Assembly (NCBI GenBank): GCA_963666705.2
Contig: CAXXKO010000017.1
Coordinates: 62,001 to 126,000, forward strand
From: G963666705 sp963666705
GTDB taxonomy: Bacteria > Pseudomonadota > Alphaproteobacteria > CADEGL01
Length of the DNA stretch: 64,000 nt
Direction: 5' to 3'
Below the pieces are notes generated by a model. The model saw only the letters and a program-made list of their open reading frames with translations. It made no database searches and was not told where the DNA came from. This document shows, piece by piece, positions 36,207 to 45,605 of this stretch. The translations under genes and the position numbers were made by a program. Every line of letters starts with the position of its first letter. The stretch's first letter is position 1.

Positions 36207-36845
36207 GTGTACGTGCCCGGACATTTCGCCGAGACCGGCCTCGGCCGGCTCCACGACCTCATGCGCCGCTTCGATTTCGCCCTCCTGGTCGTGGGCGGCG
36301 AGGGCGGCGCGCCGGAGGCCGCGCATATCCCCTTCATGCTCGATCCTGGCCAGGGGCCGCGCGGCACCCTCGTCGCCCATATGGCGCGCGCCAACCCACT
36401 GTGGCGGCGCTTCGGCGCCGATAGCGAGGCATTGATCGTCTTCCAGGGGCCGCACGGCTACGTCTCGCCACGCTGGTACGCCGAGCCCGCGGCGTCCGTG
36501 CCGACCTGGAACTACGCCGCCGTGCACGCCTACGGCATCCCCCGGCTGGTCGAGGACCCGGCCGCGGTCCGCGCCATGCTCGAGAGGCTCGTCGGAATCC
36601 AGGAAACCGGCCGCCCCCGGCCATGGCGCATGGCGGAGGCGCGCCCCGGGCTGATCGGCGCCATGGCCCGGGCCATCGTCGCCTTCGAGATCCCCATCGC
36701 CCGCCTCGAGGGCAAGCTCAAGCTCAGACAGAACAAGGCGGCGGCGGACCGGGCCGGCGTCACCGCCGCGCTCACCGCCGCGGGCGACGAAGCGAGCCTC
36801 GCGCTCGCCGCGCTGATGGCGGAAGTGGACGCGCCCGCCGTCTGA
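36207..36845 (+). CDS. PaiB-like FMN-binding transcriptional regulator family protein
   Basis: A 212-residue protein of the PaiB/FMN-binding split-barrel group: MYVPGHFAETGLGRLHDLMRRFDFALLV at the N-terminus, then ALIVFQGPHGYVSPRWYAEPAASVPTWNYAAVHAYG, the family hallmark, and FEIPIARLEGKLKLRQNKAAADR near the C-terminus. Named a negative regulator from Bacillus PaiB, but members look more like FMN-binding proteins. Start GTG 36207. It opens the accessory block between sdhB and zapE. Confidence 0.88.
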   Translation: MYVPGHFAETGLGRLHDLMRRFDFALLVVGGEGGAPEAAHIPFMLDPGQGPRGTLVAHMARANPLWRRFGADSEALIVFQGPHGYVSPRWYAEPAASVPTWNYAAVHAYGIPRLVEDPAAVRAMLERLVGIQETGRPRPWRMAEARPGLIGAMARAIVAFEIPIARLEGKLKLRQNKAAADRAGVTAALTAAGDEASLALAALMAEVDAPAV

Positions 36846-36918
36846 GCGCCGGCCTTGCGCCGGCCGGGCGGATGGGCTGGGATGGCGGCACTTGCAAGCC
36901 CCGACGGAGGACCGCGCC

Positions 36919-37659
36919 ATGCCCACCGACGCCGCCCCGCCCATCGACGAGGAGACCAAGGCCCGCCTGGCGGGCGCGAGCGTGGCCACCCTCACGACCC
37001 AGCTCTTCAAGCGCGGCTTGCGCAACCTGTTCCTTAGCGGGGTTGGCCCCCTCAACCCGGCGGCGGCGCGCTTTGTCGGCCAGGCCTTCACCCTGCGCTA
37101 CATCCCCGCGCGCGAGGACCTCGACCGGCTCGAGGCCTTCCAGGACCCCGACCACCCCCAGCGCAGGGCCATCGAGGCCGTGCCGCCGGGCCAGGTGCTG
37201 GTGATGGACTGCCGCGGCGACAGGCGGGCGGCCTGCGCCGGCGACATCCTCACCACCCGGCTCATGGTACGGGGTGTCGCCGCGCTGGTCACCGACGGCG
37301 GCCTCCGGGATACGGGCGAGATCGCGAAGCTCGATATTCCCGTCTATTGCGCCGGGCCGTCCTCGCCGCCCAACCTCGTCATCCACCATGCGGTCGAGGA
37401 ACTGAACGTCCCCATCGGCTGCGCCGGCGTGCCGGTGTTCCCGGGCGACGTGCTGGTCGGCGACGGCGAGGGCGTGGTGGTGATCCCGCGCCATCTGGCC
37501 GAGGCGGTGGCCGCCGATGCCGCGGCGCAGGAGCGCATGGAGCGCTTCATCGCCCGCAAGGTGGCGCGGGGCGCGCCCCTTCGCGGCACCTACCCGCCCA
37601 ACGCGGAGACCCTTGGGGAATACGAGGCGTGGCTGGAGGCGGGCGAGCCCGAGGATTGA
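36919..37659 (+). CDS. RraA-like protein (HMG/CHA aldolase family)
   Basis: A 246-residue protein of the RraA/dimethylmenaquinone-methyltransferase-like fold. LVMDCRGDRRAACAGDILTTRLMVRGVAALVTDGGLRDT holds the conserved Gly-Asp and Arg-Asp residues that bind metal and pyruvate in the aldolase members. At this length it is nearer the 4-hydroxy-4-methyl-2-oxoglutarate aldolase-like group than E. coli RraA (about 160 aa). ATG 36919 follows GGAGG. Surrounded by catabolic-type genes, so an aldolase or decarboxylase role is more likely than RNase control. Confidence 0.85.
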   Translation: MPTDAAPPIDEETKARLAGASVATLTTQLFKRGLRNLFLSGVGPLNPAAARFVGQAFTLRYIPAREDLDRLEAFQDPDHPQRRAIEAVPPGQVLVMDCRGDRRAACAGDILTTRLMVRGVAALVTDGGLRDTGEIAKLDIPVYCAGPSSPPNLVIHHAVEELNVPIGCAGVPVFPGDVLVGDGEGVVVIPRHLAEAVAADAAAQERMERFIARKVARGAPLRGTYPPNAETLGEYEAWLEAGEPED

Positions 37660-37674
37660 GCACGCGCCGCCCCC

Positions 37675-38523
37675 TCAAACCGGGCGGTCGCCGCCGATGG
37701 TGATGCGGTGCATGCGCCGGCGCTGGCCCAGGTAGTCGGCGATGGCGGTGTGCAGGGTGCAGCGGTTGTCCCAGAAGGCGACCGCGCCCTCGGTCCAGCG
37801 GAAGCGGCAGGTGAGCTCGGGCCGGATAGCGTGATCGAACAGGTACCCGAGGAGGGGCGCGCTCTCCGCCGCCGTCATGCCGGCGAGCCGCAGGGTGTAG
37901 TGGTCGTTGACGAAGAGCGCCTTGCGCCCGGTCTCCGGGTGGGTGCGGACCACCGGGTGGGTGGCCTCTGCCGCCGCCGCCTCCTCCTTCGCCGTGGAGA
38001 GGTTTCCGTCCTTGACGTTGAACTGGGCCTGCTTGGCGCCGTAGACGAGGGCGCTGCCGTGGACCGCGCGCAAGCCGTCGAGCAGGGCCCGCATGCCGAA
38101 CGAGAGGTTCTCGTAGGCCAGGTACTGGTTGGCGAAGAGGGTGTCGCCGCCCACGGGCGGGACCTCGCGGGCGTGGAGCATGGCGCCGAGGACGGGCCGC
38201 TCCTGATAGGTCACGTCGGCGTGCCAGCCCTGGGCGAAGACGTGGGTATCCTCGGGCTCGGTCACGAACTCCAGGATATTGGGGTGGCCGTCGAGCCCCT
38301 TGAAGAAGCGGTGCGGGCTCATGGGGCCGAAGCGGCGGGCGAAGGCCTCGAACGCGGCCGGGCCCATGTCCTGGCCGCGAAAGAAGATCACCTGATATTC
38401 GAGGAAGGCGCGGTGGATCTCGGCGAAGGCCTCGTCACCCACCGGGCGGGCGAGGTCGACGCCGGAGATCTCGGCGCCGAGGGCGCCCGCGAGCGGCGCG
38501 ACCGCGATGTGCCGGTACCCCAT
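37675..38523 (-). CDS. TauD/TfdA family 2-oxoglutarate-dependent dioxygenase
   Basis: A 282-residue non-heme Fe(II) dioxygenase. Family N-terminus PLAGALGAEISGVDLARPV, iron ligands HxD in GWHADVTYQERPVLGAMLHA and the distal His in WDNRCTLHTAIADYLGQRRRMHRITI, with the 2-oxoglutarate-binding Arg just after. Substrate unknown: taurine, 2,4-D and other acids are all used in the family. It is convergent with the RraA-like gene, 15 bp apart, and follows the DUF3291 gene on its strand. Confidence 0.9.
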   Translation of the reverse strand: MGYRHIAVAPLAGALGAEISGVDLARPVGDEAFAEIHRAFLEYQVIFFRGQDMGPAAFEAFARRFGPMSPHRFFKGLDGHPNILEFVTEPEDTHVFAQGWHADVTYQERPVLGAMLHAREVPPVGGDTLFANQYLAYENLSFGMRALLDGLRAVHGSALVYGAKQAQFNVKDGNLSTAKEEAAAAEATHPVVRTHPETGRKALFVNDHYTLRLAGMTAAESAPLLGYLFDHAIRPELTCRFRWTEGAVAFWDNRCTLHTAIADYLGQRRRMHRITIGGDRPV

Positions 38524-38527
38524 CCCC

Positions 38528-39022
38528 TCACGCCCCCGCGGCAGCCGCGTGGGGCTCCGGCGCGGGGAACCGGGCCTTGAAGGTGAAGGCATGCGGCCCG
38601 GGGCCGTGCCGGCGCAGATGCTCGATCCGCGCCTTGCCCTCGGCGACGGTGGGCACGGCGCCCGCCGGCACCCACCACAGCGCCATATGCGCCGCCGCCG
38701 GCATCTCGAACCATTCCTTCCGGCGCGCCAGGACCTTGGCATGCGCGCTTTCATAGGCATACGCCCACAAGTCGCGAACCGATTCCCAGACCGACATATT
38801 GACCAGCATATCGTCGCCGAAGGGGCGAAAGGAGGTCGCGTCGCCGCCTTCGCCCTGGAGCCGCCAGACGAAGCCCGGGCTCTCGTCGGCGAGCGCGTTG
38901 ACGGCCTCGAGGCGGGCCACGAAACCCGCCATCGCAGGATGGTCCAGCGGGTGCAGCATGCGGGCCAGGTTGATCTGGGCGAGGTGGTGGGCCGGTGCGC
39001 CGCTCACGACTAGCTCCATCAT
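38528..39022 (-). CDS. DUF3291 domain protein
   Basis: A 164-residue protein with the DUF3291 pattern: HHLAQINLARMLHPLDHPAMAGF near the start, SPGFVWRLQGEGGDATSFRPFGDDMLVNMSVWESV in the middle and ALWWVPAGAVPTVAEGKARIEHLRRHGPGPHAFTF near the end. The fold is thought to resemble antibiotic-biosynthesis monooxygenase ferredoxin-like domains, but function is unknown. Four bases upstream of the dioxygenase, so the two are probably co-expressed. ATG 39022 or 39019 may be used. Confidence 0.85.
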   Translation of the reverse strand: MMELVVSGAPAHHLAQINLARMLHPLDHPAMAGFVARLEAVNALADESPGFVWRLQGEGGDATSFRPFGDDMLVNMSVWESVRDLWAYAYESAHAKVLARRKEWFEMPAAAHMALWWVPAGAVPTVAEGKARIEHLRRHGPGPHAFTFKARFPAPEPHAAAAGA

Positions 39023-39143
39023 CGGATGGGACCAGCGTAGCGCCTTTCGCGCCGCGATCAAGCGCCGGTCGCGCCGCCGGCGCTTTCTTGCCCCACGCCC
39101 GTGGGGTGGCCCATACTCCCGGCCACCAAGGAGAGGGCCCCCC

Positions 39144-40487
39144 ATGAACCTCCACCGCCTCCTCACCGCGCGGGCCGCCGAGGGCCGGCCCATCCGGGTC
39201 GCGCTGATCGGCGCCGGCAAGTTCGGCACCATGTTCCTCGCCCAGGCGCGCGCGACGCCGGGGATGACGGTCGCCGTCATCGCCGACCTCGACCCCGCCC
39301 GGGCGCGGGTGAGCCTGGGCCGCGCCGGCTGGACGGACGACGAGGCCGCGGGGGTGGCCTTGACCGACGACGGGCGGGCGGCGATCGAGGCCGACGGCAT
39401 CGAGGTGGTGGTCGAGGCCACGGGCGCGCCCGCCGCCGGGATCGCCCACGCCCTCGACGCCATCGCGGCCGGCCGGCACCTGGTCATGGTCAACGTCGAG
39501 GCGGACGTGCTGGCCGGCCCGCTCCTGGCCCGGCGCGCGGCCGTGGCGGGCGTCGTCTACTCCCTCGCCTACGGCGACCAGCCGGCACTCATCTGCGAGC
39601 AGGTGGACTGGGCGCGGGCCAGCGGCTTCGAGGTGGTGTGCGCGGGCAAGGGCACCAAGTACCGCCCCCACTACCACGCCTCGACGCCCGAGACCGTATG
39701 GGACCATTACGGCATCACGGCCGAGCGGGCGGCCGCCGCCGGCATGAACCCGCAAATGTTCAACTCCTTCCTCGACGGTACCAAGTCCGCGATCGAGATG
39801 GCGGCGGTGGCCAATGCCACCGGCCTCGCCCCGGCGCCGGACGGCCTCACCTTCCCGCCGCTGGGCACGGGGGAGCTGGCGGCCAACTTGAAGCCCCGGG
39901 CCGATGGTGGGCTGTTGCCCCACGACGGCGCGGTCGAGGTGATCTCGTGCGAGCGGCGCGAGGGCGGCCTGGTGGCGGACGACCTGCGCTGGGGGGTCTA
40001 CGTCACCTTCCGCGCACCCGACGACTACACGGCGCGCTGCTTCGCCGAATACGGCCTTCCGACCGACCAGTCGGGGCGCTACGCCGCGCTCTGGCGGCCC
40101 TACCACCTGATCGGGCTCGAGCTCGGCATCTCGGTGGCCAGCGTGGCCTTGCGCGGCGAGGCGACGGGCGCGGCGACCGGCTGGCGCGGCGATGCGGTCG
40201 CCGTGGCCAAGCGCGACCTGGCCGCGGGCGAGGTGCTGGATGGCGAGGGCGGCTATACGGTCTGGGGCCGCCTCATGCCCGCCGCCGACTCCCTCGCCGC
40301 CGGCGCGCTGCCCATCGGCCTCGCCCAGGGCTGCGCGCTCGCGCGCCCCGTGGCGGAAGGTGCCGTGCTCACTCGCGCCGACGTGGCGCTCGACGATGAC
40401 GCGCCCGCCGCGCGAACGCGGGCCGAGATGGAGGCGCTGTTCGGCGCCCATGCGGACGAAACGAGCCAGGGGGCATCACCATCATGA
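39144..40487 (+). CDS. NAD(P)-binding homoserine-dehydrogenase-like oxidoreductase with C-terminal SAF domain
   Basis: A 447-residue protein: Rossmann domain (IRVALIGAGKFGTMFLAQAR, VVVEATGAPAAGIAHALDAI), a central domain with VVCAGKGTKYRPHYHAS and a C-terminal SAF module (about 350-430; AVAVAKRDLAAGEVLDGEGGYTVWG). Proteins of this architecture reduce or oxidise branched polyol/acid intermediates in plant-sugar catabolism, but the substrate is not predictable here. It overlaps the SDR gene by four bases. Head-to-head with the DUF3291 gene, 121 bp apart, a likely divergent promoter. Confidence 0.82.
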   Translation: MNLHRLLTARAAEGRPIRVALIGAGKFGTMFLAQARATPGMTVAVIADLDPARARVSLGRAGWTDDEAAGVALTDDGRAAIEADGIEVVVEATGAPAAGIAHALDAIAAGRHLVMVNVEADVLAGPLLARRAAVAGVVYSLAYGDQPALICEQVDWARASGFEVVCAGKGTKYRPHYHASTPETVWDHYGITAERAAAAGMNPQMFNSFLDGTKSAIEMAAVANATGLAPAPDGLTFPPLGTGELAANLKPRADGGLLPHDGAVEVISCERREGGLVADDLRWGVYVTFRAPDDYTARCFAEYGLPTDQSGRYAALWRPYHLIGLELGISVASVALRGEATGAATGWRGDAVAVAKRDLAAGEVLDGEGGYTVWGRLMPAADSLAAGALPIGLAQGCALARPVAEGAVLTRADVALDDDAPAARTRAEMEALFGAHADETSQGASPS

Positions 40488-41218
40488 GCGGAGTGGTCAT
40501 CATCACCGGCGCCAGCCGGGGCATCGGCGCCGCCATCGCGCGGGTGGCCGGGCGCGCGGGCTGGGACGTGTGCGTCAACTATCACCAGAGCGGGGCGGCG
40601 GCACAAGCGGTGGTCGCGGACATCGTGGCGGCGGGGTCGAGGGCGATCGCCGTGCAGGCGGACGCGAGCGTCGAGGCCGACATCCTGCGCCTCTTCGAGA
40701 CGGCGGAGCGCGAACTCGGCACCATCGACAGCCTCGTCAACAATGCCGGCATCCTGACCTCCATCGGCCGGCTCGACGAGGCGAGCACCGAGGACGTGCG
40801 CCGCATCTTCGAGGTCAACTCGGTCGGCCCCTTCATCTGCTCGCGCGAGGCGGTGCGGCGCATGTCGACGAAGCATGGCGGCAAGGGCGGCACCATCGTC
40901 AACGTGGCCTCGGCCGCCTCGACCCTCGGCAGCCCCAACGAGTTCATCAACTACGCCGGCTCCAAGGCCGCCATCGACGCGCTCACCATCGGCCTCTCGA
41001 AGGAGGTGGCCAAGGAGGGCATCCGCGTCAACGCGGTGAGCCCGGGCTACATCGAATCCGACATCCATTACGAGGGCCGGTGGGAGAAGATCCAGGGCGC
41101 CATCCCCATGGGCCGCAAGGGCACGGCCGAGGAGACGGGCGAGGCGGTGCTGTGGCTCATGGGCGAGAAATCGTCCTACGTGACCGGCGCCTTCATCCGC
41201 GTCGCCGGCGGGCGCTAG
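40484..41218 (+). CDS. Short-chain dehydrogenase/reductase (SDR)
   Basis: A 244-residue classical SDR. Cofactor motif TGASRGIGAAIA, NNAG (LVNNAGIL), catalytic Ser (ASAASTLG), YxxxK (YAGSK), and VSPGYIESD after it. The sequence resembles glucose- or sugar-1-dehydrogenase-type SDRs. Translationally coupled (ATGA) to the SAF-domain oxidoreductase, so the two likely act on consecutive intermediates. Confidence 0.92.
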   Translation: MSGVVIITGASRGIGAAIARVAGRAGWDVCVNYHQSGAAAQAVVADIVAAGSRAIAVQADASVEADILRLFETAERELGTIDSLVNNAGILTSIGRLDEASTEDVRRIFEVNSVGPFICSREAVRRMSTKHGGKGGTIVNVASAASTLGSPNEFINYAGSKAAIDALTIGLSKEVAKEGIRVNAVSPGYIESDIHYEGRWEKIQGAIPMGRKGTAEETGEAVLWLMGEKSSYVTGAFIRVAGGR

Positions 41219-41255
41219 ATGGGGGACGAAACGGAAATCCGCGCCATCGGCCCGC

Positions 41256-41416
41256 ATACTTCGCCCTTCGACAAGCGCTCAGGATGAGGAGGCTCAGCAT
41301 GAGGGCCTCACCCTGAGCCAGCCGGCCCGCCCGGCCCTCATACTTCGCCCTTCGACAAGCGCTCAGGATGAGGAGACTCAGCATGAGGGCCTCACCCTGA
41401 GCCTGTCGAAGGGGGA
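41256..41416. repeat. Two copies of the REP-like palindromic repeat
   Basis: Copy A (about 41256-41319) is truncated at its 3' end (…CACCCTGAGCC then unrelated AGCCGGCC). Copy B (41334-41416) is full length: CCCTTCGACAAGCGCTCAGG… …CCTGAGCCTGTCGAAGG. Both share CATACTTCGCCC and CTCAGCATGAGGGCC with the copy at 14883-14966. They fill the space between the SDR and the decarboxylase-like gene. Confidence 0.85.
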
Positions 41417-41490
41417 GGCGGGTGGCGCGGTCGTACGATGTTCGTTTTCCTGCCCGCGGACAGAGACGTGAAATAAAGGGAGCGAGGACC

Positions 41491-42744
41491 ATGACCCATC
41501 ACGAGCTGCCCAAGGAGGGGCAGGGCTGGCAGGCGATCCACGCGGCCATGGGCGAGGCGCGCCAGGGCGACCTGCCGTGGTACGGCGAGCGCATCTTCCG
41601 CGGCGGCAGCTATTTCTCGGCCCCGGACGTGGTCGAGGTGGCGAACAAGGCCTATCAGGAATACATCAACTACAACGCCCTCTTCGGCGGCTGGTTCCCG
41701 AGCCTGGCGCGCTACGAGAAGGAGGTCGTGGGCATCGTCCTCGACCTGATGGCGGCGCCCGAAGGCGCCATCGGCAGCACCACCAGCGGCGGCACGGAAA
41801 GCATCCTCATGGCCGTGAAGACGGCGCGCGACTGGGCGCGCGACCACCTGCCGAAGGCGACGGCGCCCGAGATGGTGCTGCCGCGCGCGGCCCATCCGGC
41901 CTTCGACAAGGCGGGGCACATGATGGGCATCGAGGTCCGCCGCATGGCGACCAGCGTCGATTACCGCGTCGACCTGGACGCCATGGCGGACGCCATCGAT
42001 CACAACACCATCATGATGGTGGGCTCGGCCCCGTCCTACCCCTACGGCATCTCCGACCCCATCGCCGAGATCACCGCCATGGCCGCGGCCCACGGCCTGT
42101 GGATGCATGTCGATGCCTGCAACGGCGGCTGCGTCTTCCCCTTCGCGCGCAAGCTCGGCTACCAGTTCCCGGACTACGATTTCTCGGTCCCCGCCGTCAC
42201 CTCGATCTCGGTCGACGTGCACAAGCTCGGCTACGCCAACAAAGGGGTCTCGATCCTCCTGTTCCGCGACGCCGCGCTCGAGGCCTACCAGCGCTACACC
42301 CTCGAGGACTGGCCGTCGGGCACCTACTCGACGGCGAACATCACCGGCTCGCGCTCGGCCGGCGGCATCGCCTCGGCCTGGGCGGTGATGAGCTACCTGG
42401 GCGAGGAGGGCTACCTGAAGATCGTCGGCACCATCCTCGAGGCCCGCGACCGGGTGGTGAGCGGCATCCGCGCCATCGACGGCCTCCAGGTCCGGGGCGA
42501 GCCCCACGCCTACATCCTGACCTTCGGCTCGGACGATTTCGACATCTTCGCCGTCGCCGAGGGCATGGAGGCACGCGGCTGGCTGAGCGGGCACGGCCTG
42601 GAGCCCGATTCGATCCACCTGTTCCTCAACGGCGCTCACGCGCCCGCGATTCAAGGCTACCTGGCCGACCTCGCCACCGTGGTCGAGCAGGTGAAGGCGG
42701 GCCGCATCGTGAGCAAGGGCGTCCGCACCGCCTACACGACCTGA
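41491..42744 (+). CDS. PLP-dependent decarboxylase/sphingosine-1-phosphate lyase-like enzyme
   Basis: A 417-residue group II fold-type I PLP enzyme. SGGTESILMAVKTARDWAR binds the phosphate, WMHVDACNGGCVFPFA carries the Asp that contacts the PLP ring nitrogen, and SISVDVHKLGYANKGVSILLFR contains the Schiff-base Lys (HK). The pattern is closest to sphingosine-1-phosphate lyase-like/glutamate-decarboxylase-like proteins seen in bacteria without sphingolipids. ATG 41491 is chosen. It is convergent with an acyl-CoA synthetase (13-bp overlap), which might activate a fatty product. Confidence 0.88.
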   Translation: MTHHELPKEGQGWQAIHAAMGEARQGDLPWYGERIFRGGSYFSAPDVVEVANKAYQEYINYNALFGGWFPSLARYEKEVVGIVLDLMAAPEGAIGSTTSGGTESILMAVKTARDWARDHLPKATAPEMVLPRAAHPAFDKAGHMMGIEVRRMATSVDYRVDLDAMADAIDHNTIMMVGSAPSYPYGISDPIAEITAMAAAHGLWMHVDACNGGCVFPFARKLGYQFPDYDFSVPAVTSISVDVHKLGYANKGVSILLFRDAALEAYQRYTLEDWPSGTYSTANITGSRSAGGIASAWAVMSYLGEEGYLKIVGTILEARDRVVSGIRAIDGLQVRGEPHAYILTFGSDDFDIFAVAEGMEARGWLSGHGLEPDSIHLFLNGAHAPAIQGYLADLATVVEQVKAGRIVSKGVRTAYTT

Positions 42745-44257
42745 GCACCACCGGGCCCGTGGATGGCCGCCTTCGCCTCCCGGCGCTGGACTTTGCCGAC
42801 GGGGCTGCCCGGCAAGTCCGCGAGGATGTGCACGGCCTTGGGCGCCTTGACCGAATCGAGCTCGGCCTTGACGAAGGCGATCAGCGCCTCGGGCGTTGGC
42901 GCCATATCCTGGTTGAGCTCCACCGCCGCCTCGATACGCTCGCCCCACTTCTCGTCGGCGACACCGAAGACGACGCAGTCGCGCACCGCCGGATGACGGC
43001 CGAGCGCCGTCTCCACGTCCGCGGGGAAGACGTTGAAGCCGCCGGTGATGATGATGTCCCTGGACCGCCCCTTGATGAAAAGGCGCCCCCATTCATCGAA
43101 GGCGCCGAGATCGCCCGTATGGAGCCAGCCGTCCCTGATGGTGGCGGCGGTGGCCTCGGGGTCGTCGAGATAGCCGTTCATGAGGAGGTCGCCGCGAGCG
43201 ACGATCTCGCCCTCCTCACCCGTCTCGAGGAGGCGCCCGTCCGCGCCCATGATGGCGAGGCGGTTCAGCGCGGTGGGCCGGCCGACGGCGACCAGGTTGC
43301 GCTCGTCCGCGAACTCGGCGGCGCTTTGGAAGGCCATGATCTGGGGCGCCTCGGCCTGGCCGTAGGAGGTCTCGAGGGCGCCGTTGAAGACCGCGCGCGC
43401 CCGGCGGATGGCGTCCGTCCGCATGGGCGCACCCGCATAGACGAGGTGGCGCAGGGCGGGGTAGCTCGAGTCGGCCGCCCCCGCCTCGGCCAGCATCATG
43501 TATATCAAGGTCGGCGGCAGGAAGACGGCCGTCGCGCCGCGTCCGGCGAGGGCCTCGAGGACGTCCGCCGGGCGCGGCCGCGCCAGGGGACGAGGGTGCC
43601 GCCCTGGGCCAGGGTGGGAAGGACATATTGCCCGGTGCCGTGGGTCAGCGGGGCGGCCAGCAGCATGCGCTCGTCGGCCGCGAGGCCGAGGGCGACGATC
43701 TGGCTGACGGCGACGGCGTTCCAGCAGCGATGGGACTGCATGACGATCTTGGGCCGGCCGGTGGAGCCGCCGGTCATCTTCATGGCCTGGACGGCGCCCA
43801 GGTCCGGATCGGCGCGCGCGGGCCGCTTGCCGCCGAATCGCGCCACGAGGCCGGCGAGGGTGTCGGCGGCGACGCTCGGCGCACCGGTCCGGCCGACGAT
43901 CAGGGCGGCGTCCGTGGGGCTGAAGCGGTCGAGGCAATCCTCGTCGGCGATCACCAGGCTGGGGCGCGTGGCGGCCAGGAAGGCGTCGAGCTCGGCGCGG
44001 CCGTTGCGGGGGTTGAGGGCGATCCAGGTCCGGCCCGCCGCCAGGGTCGCCAGCAGGGCGATCAGGTGCTGAACCGTGTTGTGCGCCGAGATCGCCACCC
44101 GGCCGCCGGGCGTGGGGTCGGTGGCCTGGATTCCGGCCGCCACCGCATCGACCCGGCGCACGAGCTCGCCATAGGTCAGGCGCGCGTCGTCGGTCTCGAT
44201 GGCGACCCTGTCGGGGTTTCGCGCGGCACTGCGGTAGAGGAGGTCGATGGGCAGCAT
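42732..44257 (-). CDS. Acyl-CoA synthetase (AMP-binding), one-base frameshift at 43586-43589
   Basis: ANL-superfamily ligase of about 508 codons if one base is restored. N-terminal frame (44257 to about 43590): LTYGELVRRVDAVAAGI and the P-loop MKMTGGSTGRPKIVMQSHR. C-terminal frame (about 43590 to 42732): SYGQAEAPQIMAF, GWLHTGDLGAFDEWGRLFIKGRSRD and the catalytic Lys near the end, SPVGKVQRREAKAA. The break lies in a run of four G (plus strand); one more base joins TLVP to LARPRPADVLEALAG. Either a sequencing error or a recent inactivation. Convergent with the PLP enzyme gene. Confidence 0.82.
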
Positions 44258-44364
44258 GTCGTGGCCCTCCTTCGCGGGGCCTGGATCATAATCGGCGCGG
44301 CGTTGCGCTGGAACGGGAGTTTGGCTATCTCTGTTGCCGCTTCGTGGCCGACCGCGCGGGTGAG

Positions 44365-45504
44365 ATGACCGAAGGACCCCTTTTCGCCTTGCGTGACCGG
44401 GTGCGCGCGGGCGCCCTGCAGCCCGATCCCATCCAGCTGCTCGCCGCCGAGAAGCTGGAGAGCCTGCGGGCCGCCATTCGCGGATACCATCCCACGACCG
44501 GCATGGCCGGCTGGAAGGTGCGTTTCGGGCTCGGCCACCGGCCGGAGGAGCCGCCCCAGGGCCTCTACATCTACGGCCCCGTGGGGCGCGGCAAATCCAT
44601 GCTCATGGACCTGTTCTTCGACGCCGCCGAGGTGGAGCACAAGCGCCGCATCCACTTCCACGAGTTCATGATCGAGGTCCACGACCATATCCACGCGTGG
44701 AACCAGACGGGCGGGAAGAAGGACGGGGCGGGTGGCGATTCCCTGCACCCGGTGGCGGACCGGGTGGCGGCGGAGGCATGGCTACTCTGCTTCGACGAGT
44801 TCCGGGTCACCAACATCGCCGACGCCATGATCCTCGGCCGCCTGTTCGAGGCCCTGTTCGCGCGCGGCGTGGTGGTTGTCTCGACCTCCAATTTCGCGCC
44901 CGACGACCTCTATGCGGACGGGCTGCAGCGCGAGCGCTTCGTGCCCTTCATCGAGCTCTTCAAGCAGAGGCTCGACCTGCTCGAGCTCGCCTCGCCCAAG
45001 GACTACCGGCTCGAGCGCCTCAAGGCGATGTCGGTCTATCACACCCCCCTCGGCCCCACCGCCGAGGCCGCCCTCGAGGGGGCCTTCGCGCGCCTGACCG
45101 AAGGCGCGCGCGCCGGCCCCGACCGCCTCACCGTCAAGGGCCGGGTGATCGAAGTCGCCGAGGCCGCCCGCGGCGTCGCCCGCCTGGGCTTCGAGCAGCT
45201 CTGCGCGCGGCCCCTGGGCGCCGAGGACTACATCGCCCTGGCCCGGCGCTACCACACCATCATCCTGTCGGATGTCCCCATCATGGGCGAGGACCTGCGC
45301 AACGAGGCACACCGCTTCATGACCCTCATCGACGCCCTCTACGAGCACCACGTGAACCTGGTGCTGAGCGCCGCGGCCGAGCCCCGGGGGCTGCATCGCG
45401 GCGACACCCATGCCTTCGAGTTCCAGCGCACCGTGAGCCGCCTCATGGAGATGCGATCGCTGGACTATATCGAGGCGGCGCACGGGGCCGTGCCGGGTGC
45501 GTGA
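44365..45504 (+). CDS. zapE: Cell division protein ZapE (AFG1-like ATPase)
   Basis: A 379-residue P-loop ATPase of the AFG1/ZapE family. Walker A GPVGRGKSMLMDLFF, HFHEFMIEVHDHIHAW, Walker B LLCFDEFRVTNIADAMILGRLF and VVVSTSNFAPDDLYADGLQRERF. In E. coli it stabilises the Z-ring; mitochondrial AFG1 is linked to respiratory-complex quality control. Its place directly ahead of mdh-sucCD is conserved in alphaproteobacteria and fits the latter role. ATG 44365 chosen over GTG 44344. Confidence 0.94.
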   Translation: MTEGPLFALRDRVRAGALQPDPIQLLAAEKLESLRAAIRGYHPTTGMAGWKVRFGLGHRPEEPPQGLYIYGPVGRGKSMLMDLFFDAAEVEHKRRIHFHEFMIEVHDHIHAWNQTGGKKDGAGGDSLHPVADRVAAEAWLLCFDEFRVTNIADAMILGRLFEALFARGVVVVSTSNFAPDDLYADGLQRERFVPFIELFKQRLDLLELASPKDYRLERLKAMSVYHTPLGPTAEAALEGAFARLTEGARAGPDRLTVKGRVIEVAEAARGVARLGFEQLCARPLGAEDYIALARRYHTIILSDVPIMGEDLRNEAHRFMTLIDALYEHHVNLVLSAAAEPRGLHRGDTHAFEFQRTVSRLMEMRSLDYIEAAHGAVPGA

Positions 45505-45605
45505 AGCCGGCCCCTCCCTTGCCCTCGGGGCCTGATTCGGGGTAGTTAACCGGCGCGCCGGGCGGGCCCGCGCACAATGGCGGCGACACCGCGAAGGGAC
45601 AGATC

